From Phyllostachys edulis (lineage: Eukaryota > Streptophyta > Magnoliopsida > Poales > Poaceae): a DNA stretch of 64,000 bases. Position numbers and translations under genes: made by a program. Every line of letters begins with the position of its first letter. Position 1 is the stretch's first letter. The stretch is from positions 103,794,826 to 103,858,825 of the forward strand of contig CM070546.1 in assembly GCA_036346405.1 (NCBI GenBank), written 5' to 3'. The notes beneath the pieces were generated by a model. The model was not told the origin of the DNA. It saw only the letters and a list, made by a program, of their open reading frames with translations, and did no database searches. This document shows positions 59,362 to 64,000 of the stretch, one piece after another.

Positions 59362-60789
59362 TAGCATCATGCCACAAAGAGCTAGAGCATGCGAGATTGA
59401 GCTATCAATACATGATGAGACCCAAGCTACTAAACAAGACCCCTCTTAATATTACGATAATCCTATACTAGCAATCTGGTCTTCCAAACAAACACCAAGA
59501 CCGGTAAAAGACTAGGAACACATCCTTAGCCCTAGCTAGTCATACCTTTGTCTTGAGCATCTTCTTGAAGTTTGATGACGCACATCTTCACTTCAAATCT
59601 GGGTCATCGTCTTGATATACATCAACCCATGATGCATCCTTTACTTGACCTCCATCAACACATGATGGGTCTTCTCTTGACTTGATGATCAACTCATGAT
59701 CATCTCCTCTTCGAGATCTTGATATGCATCAACACATGATGCATCATCTTCTTGAACCTTAACTTGATGACGATCAACTCATGATGCCATCCAATGTCTC
59801 CATTATCATGGAACATAACCTATTCATCTAACCATGGAAAATGTTAGTCCCATAATGTGATGGACATTAATTAACAAAATATACCTGCATTAAATGCTTC
59901 TGAACTAGGTATGGTACTACCGCACTCACAAGGTCCGGTACTATCACTCCGCGGTAGGACCGCTCAACTCAATCGGTACTACCAATTTCCAGAGGTTAAA
60001 AGAAACCCCAAAACACGCTCTTTGGAAAATACGTACCGCCAACTAGAATCTGGTAGTACCGCTCTCCGCTAGTACCGCTGAAGGAACGCGGTCATACCGT
60101 TTTCAGGGGAGAACAAAAACTCCCAAAAACACGCTCTCTGGAAAAAAAACATACCGCCATGTAAAACTCGGTACTACCGCACACCGTTTGCATCACTCAT
60201 AGAATGCGGTCATACCGATTTCCATTGAACTTCTTCCAGAAGCTATTCAAAATGCAATGCATGACTCCTTTGTCTTGAGCCATGCTGATCTTTTATCATC
60301 TTTGCATTTTCTTTTCATGTCATCATTCAAACTCCGGGACTAAGCTTCTAAAACATCTTAGCACACACATTAGTCCCATAACATAATTGCAAATAATTGA
60401 ATATAGAACAATATGAGTATATATGAACTACACAAGTTTTATATATTCAAAGGATATGTTTCAAAGTAGAGATCCCCAATATATGTGGATAAAAATAATA
60501 TGGATCAATACTAATGAAACCACAAAACAGAGTGAACCCCCCTAAATGTGTGCATACACGAACGTGTAATAAAAACATATGCACATATTCAAGTTAAACT
60601 TTTAGTGGAGTTTAACCTATATTTTGGATTCGAGGAATGCAACAAGATGTAAGAATATGATGTCGAGTACATACCTCCATGATTTTTACCTTTTCATCCA
60701 AATAAGACTAAACAATATCATAATTAAAAAACGAGTTAGTCTCATATTTAGATTTGTCATTAATCACCAAAATACTCCATTAACTCATA

Positions 60790-61453
60790 ATGGCGGGTCT
60801 AGATTCTTCAACATGGACTCGCACGGTCGGATACTTTGTCAATAGAGCCACCACAACGAGGCGACTGCTGGAAGAAGGAAAGGAGTTGTCCGAGAACATG
60901 AAGAGGTATATGGGCCAGAAGATGGAGAAGACTCGAATGCACGACATCCGGGTGATTGATGGCCTCAGGAGGAAGTACGAGATCGGTGAAGCAAAAATAT
61001 GTCAACAGTCATGCTAGGGGAGAAATAAAACTTGCATGCACCTTGGGTGATGTGGCTACGTGCACCTGAAACAAGCCAAAGCTCCTGCACAAGCCATGCT
61101 CGTATGTGTACAAGGCGTGTGCTCAACTAAGGCAGATGTCTACGATGTATATCTCCGAGTACTACGGCATGCATCATCTTTTTGGTATATGGAGTGCAGA
61201 GTTTCACTTGTATGGCGTGGACATGAACTATAGGGATCTTTGGCCGAACAGGGTGCAATGGGGCCCAAACAAGGCCTTGAAGTCAAATAGGAACGGACGA
61301 CGGCAGATGCGGCGCTTCCAGAACGACATGGATAACAGCCAGTGTGGGGGCTTGAGCCACACGATGAAGTACAGGATATGCAAGACTCTTGGGCACTTCA
61401 TGAAGGATTGTCCCAACAGACCGAGCTCGTCTAGTCGTCATTTAATGTTGTAA
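60790..61453 (+). pseudogene. MULE transposase, C-terminal part with SWIM and zinc knuckle
   Basis: The sequence resumes with RTVGYFVNRATTTRRLLEEGK and MKRYMGQKMEKTRMHDIRVI, typical of the region after the MULE catalytic core. A SWIM zinc finger follows in broken frames: CTCKK (the first K codon is now Ter or altered), KLLHKPCSYVYKACA. Then YYGMHHLFGIWSAEFHLYGV and a final zinc-knuckle-like segment (KYRICKTLGHFMKDCPN), ending in TAA near 61453. The first Cys pair of the knuckle reads CGGLSH, degenerate. Together with 55606-57622 this gives a full-length MULE transposase in outline. Confidence 0.75.
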
Positions 61454-61634
61454 TTTCTTGTATTATCTGCTTGTATAGGGACCGTCATGTCATGTAAATA
61501 GGTAACCTTCTCATATTTGTGCATATCTTTATGTCATTCTTTCTTAACGCGTACGTATCTCGACATTATATCGGTTCCGAGCTGACTCGCCCTTGTTTTC
61601 TGTGTAACAACAAAACATTAGGTCGACCTAGAAT

Positions 61635-62585
61635 ATGTCGGACTCGTCATTGAACTTTTATGCGAAGATACTGCAAAAGCGCAAGTGGCTTGTGAAGAGG
61701 GCTAAACCTTACCCAGATTTTTGTATAAAGGATACGCCGGTACCACCAGAGTTTTCACACCCGCAATGTGTGTGAGAATAACCGGCGAAGATCATTCAGT
61801 CCTCACACCCGGCCACCGCCGCTCGGGCGTACTACACGTGCGAGAACATCCTCATAAGAGAATCTTACGCACACATCGATTTTTCACACCCTACGTTGAC
61901 TTCCACAAATTTCTAACTTCATCCACGTGTAATGGCCGCCCGATATGCGTTGCAACTTCTTCTAATGGATCGACGGTCCGGAGATGTACGACAGGGCGTT
62001 CATCCAACATAAGTACATGTTGAACTACGCGATGAGAGCCGAAACCTTCCAGTGATGAAAACTTTACGTACCGGACCCTATTGAAAAGGCACCGAAGGAG
62101 CCCAAGATAGCAGGGTGGTGGTGGTGGAGGTCCCCTGAACTAGAAGCTGAGTACGGCAAGGGAAAGGCTCTTGCTACTGAGATCGATGGTCGTCATAGCT
62201 TTTCCCGACGCCCAGGCACACTCCATATCGAAGAGGTGAGTTATGTACAATTTGCATCCTGATTATGTATTTGGCCTTTCATTCTGCTAACATCATGCAA
62301 TTGTCCAGCCCGTCTCACAGAATATGGATGACTTTGACACTTTCGGCCGCCGGCGTGGGCGATCTGAGACAAGGAAGGCTTCGCTATTGAGTCGGCGTGA
62401 TCGTCGTAGCGTTTCGACCGGTAGTCAAGACTCCATCTCGAAGAGGTGAGTTGTGTTCAATTTCCATCCTAATTATGAATTTGGCCTTACATTATATTAA
62501 CATCATTTAATCGTCCAGCCCGTGTCGCAGAACATGGGTGACTTCGACATTCACCACCAACGTGGGCAGTCATGAGACAAGGGGA
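61635..62585 (+). pseudogene. GRF-type zinc-finger protein, second copy, broken
   Basis: Starts MSDSSLNFYAKILQKRKWLV at 61635. Then PPEFSHPQCV with a frameshift, TAARAYYTCENILIRESYAH in a second frame, a probable intron, and CNFF-stop-WIDGPEMYDRAFIQHKY with TAA where Gln is expected. The C-x-C, YYTC and CNFF.WID blocks match the GRF zinc finger in the same order as in the intact gene at 39403. After two TGA codons it continues KLYVPDPIEKAPKEPKIAGW and a basic tail, with introns at 62238-62310 and 62447-62520. It lies about 180 bp after the MULE transposase, same strand, and may have been part of the same mobile unit. Confidence 0.65.
62236..62553. repeat. Tandem duplication of an intron-exon junction unit
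   Basis: 62234-62340 and 62443-62549 are diverged copies of about 106 bp, offset about 210. Each has AGAG|GTGAGTT, a short intron, TCGTCCAG or TTGTCCAG, then CCCGTNTCNCAGAA and ATGGNTGACTT. Donor, acceptor and downstream exon start were duplicated together. Confidence 0.8.
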
Positions 62586-62973
62586 AGGGGCTGATGCGAT
62601 GCGAGGACTAATTTTGATCCTCCAAAAGGGCCGCGCGTGTATCTTGCTTGTACCAAAGCACACACCATATTTAATTCGCAAATTACAAAGTGTATTCCTA
62701 AATTTCGTCAAATTTATTTATCAAATTTTAGATTGCAACTCCACATGAAATGTCCACATTTAATTTGGAACCGGTCTACTTCGACAATACGCACATAACA
62801 TACAAAATATGCATACAAATATAGCACAAAAAAGACGCATAACATATATGAAGTGCGATTACACACGGGATATAATATGGCTCACTCGTGTGAGCCACTC
62901 TCTGCTTGCTATGTCTGCATGTGCATGTGCGTCATGGTTTTGCGTTGAGCATGTCCCATGGGATATGTTTACC

Positions 62974-63840
62974 GGTCCAGAGAACGCGTATCAGTTCGGA
63001 GGGGGTACGAAGACCATTGAGTGGGCGGAGGTGCATTAGCAAGCTGACTCTGGCCCAACTGAGTCTGTCCAATGTCAATGTCATCCAGCTGTGTCATGCC
63101 AAACTGGTTACCACCTACAATCATGTCATTAATGAAGGAATCAAGAAATCCGCATACGATGGTCCGCCCTAGATACGCTTATCGCAAGTCCTTGGTGCGG
63201 AGCTTTGGCTTTGACTGGCGTCGCGATGTGCGGCGACCGTAGGAGCTCTCCCCTTGGTACGGTACTCCATACTGGTCAACGTACAACAAGGGTGGGTGCC
63301 CTAGGTGCCACGGTCCAAACCCTAGCACCGTGTACTACTCCCTGGCAGGAGCTGAGATGGTCGTATCCCCATCGGTTGACGGATGGCCGTCACCCCCTCC
63401 GCTTAATTGAAGGCTGCAAGATGGAATGATGTTAGGCTAAATAAACATTCAGGACATAAACTAAACATCTCGTACCTTCCGGATGTGCAGTGTGGATGAC
63501 CGAGGGGGGTGCCGGTTTGAGTAAGAGGTGCGGACGGTAGAAGTGATGCATCCCGATGGATGTGCGGCTGGAGGACAACATGATGTTAGCAAAACCTAAG
63601 GCGTAATTAAAAAACAGGATATAAATTTGTACATAACTTACCTCCCTGCTGATCTGTCGCGCAGATGACCGACGGGGAGCGCTACGACACCCGCCGGTCT
63701 GACTAGGTCGTGTCAACCTAGCAGGTGAGCACGGTTGGGCCACTCTGTGCGCGGCGTGTAAGACGTCGTCTCTTGAATGATCGCAACTCATGTTCTTTAT
63801 TACATTCTTCGACTCTGCGAAGATGTATTTTGTCGGGACC
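62974..63840 (-). pseudogene. PMD-type transposon protein, C-terminal exons
   Basis: Minus-strand blocks separated by plausible GT-AG borders: about 63830-63650 (HSRDDVLHAAHRVAQPCSPA, ending at a GTAAGT donor), about 63560-63475 (Pro/Ser/His-rich), 63335-63190 (YVDQYGVPYQGESSYGRR) and 63165-62980 (GGNQFGMTQLDDIDIGQTQL, ANAPPPTQWSSYP). The Gly/Gln-rich motifs ending in PPTQWSSYP are what I recall from C-terminal tails of rice PMD transposon proteins; this is a weaker identification than the PMD core elsewhere. A stop (TAA) after KDLR and others show decay. The strand is opposite to the MULE transposase and tail-to-tail with it. The N-terminal PMD core would lie beyond the right edge of the window. 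Confidence 0.4.
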
Positions 63841-64000
63841 CAAAAATACAATTCTGGACTCTCTGTGTTTAATGCACTAGTCCAGGATCACGCTAGTGCA
63901 CACAATATCAACAAAGATGGATATCAATCCACAAGCGAATAGTAACATATACGAATAGTTTGATTATTAAATAATGGTTTGACCTTATAATGAGTTTACA

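Larger units (their letters stand above)
57623..60780 (-). mobile_element. LTR-like insertion inside the MULE transposase
   Basis: The left end TGTAAGATCGAGGAGGCCGA is, on the minus strand, the end of a Copia-type LTR (…CCTCTAGTCGGCC…). The interior has no genes but is rich in GGTACTACCGC-type words (58405-58580 and 59905-60220), a minisatellite (58846-59045) and CATCAACACATGATGCATC-type words (59590-59790). A MULE-MITE sits inside at 59056-59361. The right boundary is uncertain (somewhere between 60480 and 60800), and no target duplication was matched, so more than one insertion may be present. Confidence 0.55.

Overview
The window looks like nuclear DNA of a grass, most likely Oryza (rice) or a close relative. 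The evidence is GT-AG introns in plant-type genes, a plant C3H zinc-finger gene, a receptor-like cytoplasmic kinase, an AP2/ERF relic, and grass-type mobile DNA: Copia and Ty3-type LTR elements, Mutator-like elements (MULEs) with plant mobile domain (PMD) genes, a Helitron and MITEs. The species assignment is inference. No prokaryotic, organellar or CRISPR features were seen.

Layout. 1-1300: 5' end of a minus-strand kinase gene (two coding exons visible) with its leader and promoter. 1.5-4.3 kb: a degenerate tandem segmental duplication with three AT microsatellites and two inverted copies of one MITE. 7.0-7.9 kb: a Helitron-like element carrying a SINE-like stretch. 8.3-9.25 kb: a frameshifted AP2/ERF pseudogene on the minus strand. 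10.7-12.5 kb: leader and 5' half of a PMD gene. 12496-25174: a Copia retrotransposon splitting that PMD gene, with a 1.6 kb solo LTR nested in its right LTR. The PMD gene resumes at 25175 and is cut at about 25.33 kb by a second LTR. 26.8-29.3 kb: a minus-strand MULE transposase N-terminus fused in frame to a PMD segment. 29.6-29.9 kb: an array of short stem-loops. 31.5-33.8 kb: GC-rich stretches tied to a long-TIR MITE family, plus a 0.3 kb direct repeat. 34049-38735: a non-autonomous, probably Ty3-type element on the minus strand.

39.3-39.9 kb: a small, apparently intact two-exon GRF-type zinc-finger gene with a TATA box. 41.4-53.2 kb: the best-supported host gene, a seven-exon, 473-residue protein with five CCCH zinc fingers. 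Its last intron is 7.5 kb and holds a hAT relic and a roughly 3 kb inverted repeat. 54.5-64 kb: a decayed MULE with an AT-rich leader repeat, a transposase split by a large LTR-like insertion (itself containing a MULE-MITE with a 10-bp target duplication), a SWIM and zinc-knuckle C-terminus, a second GRF-like zinc-finger gene (broken), and minus-strand PMD-like exons.

Only three genes look functional: the kinase (partial), the GRF zinc-finger gene and the CCCH gene. Most other coding matter is transposon-derived. Its premature stops are mostly explained by C-to-T or G-to-A changes (CAG, CAA, CGA or TGG to stop), as expected for long-methylated plant transposons. PMD, GRF zinc-finger and MULE coding modules recur together, which suggests an association between these families.
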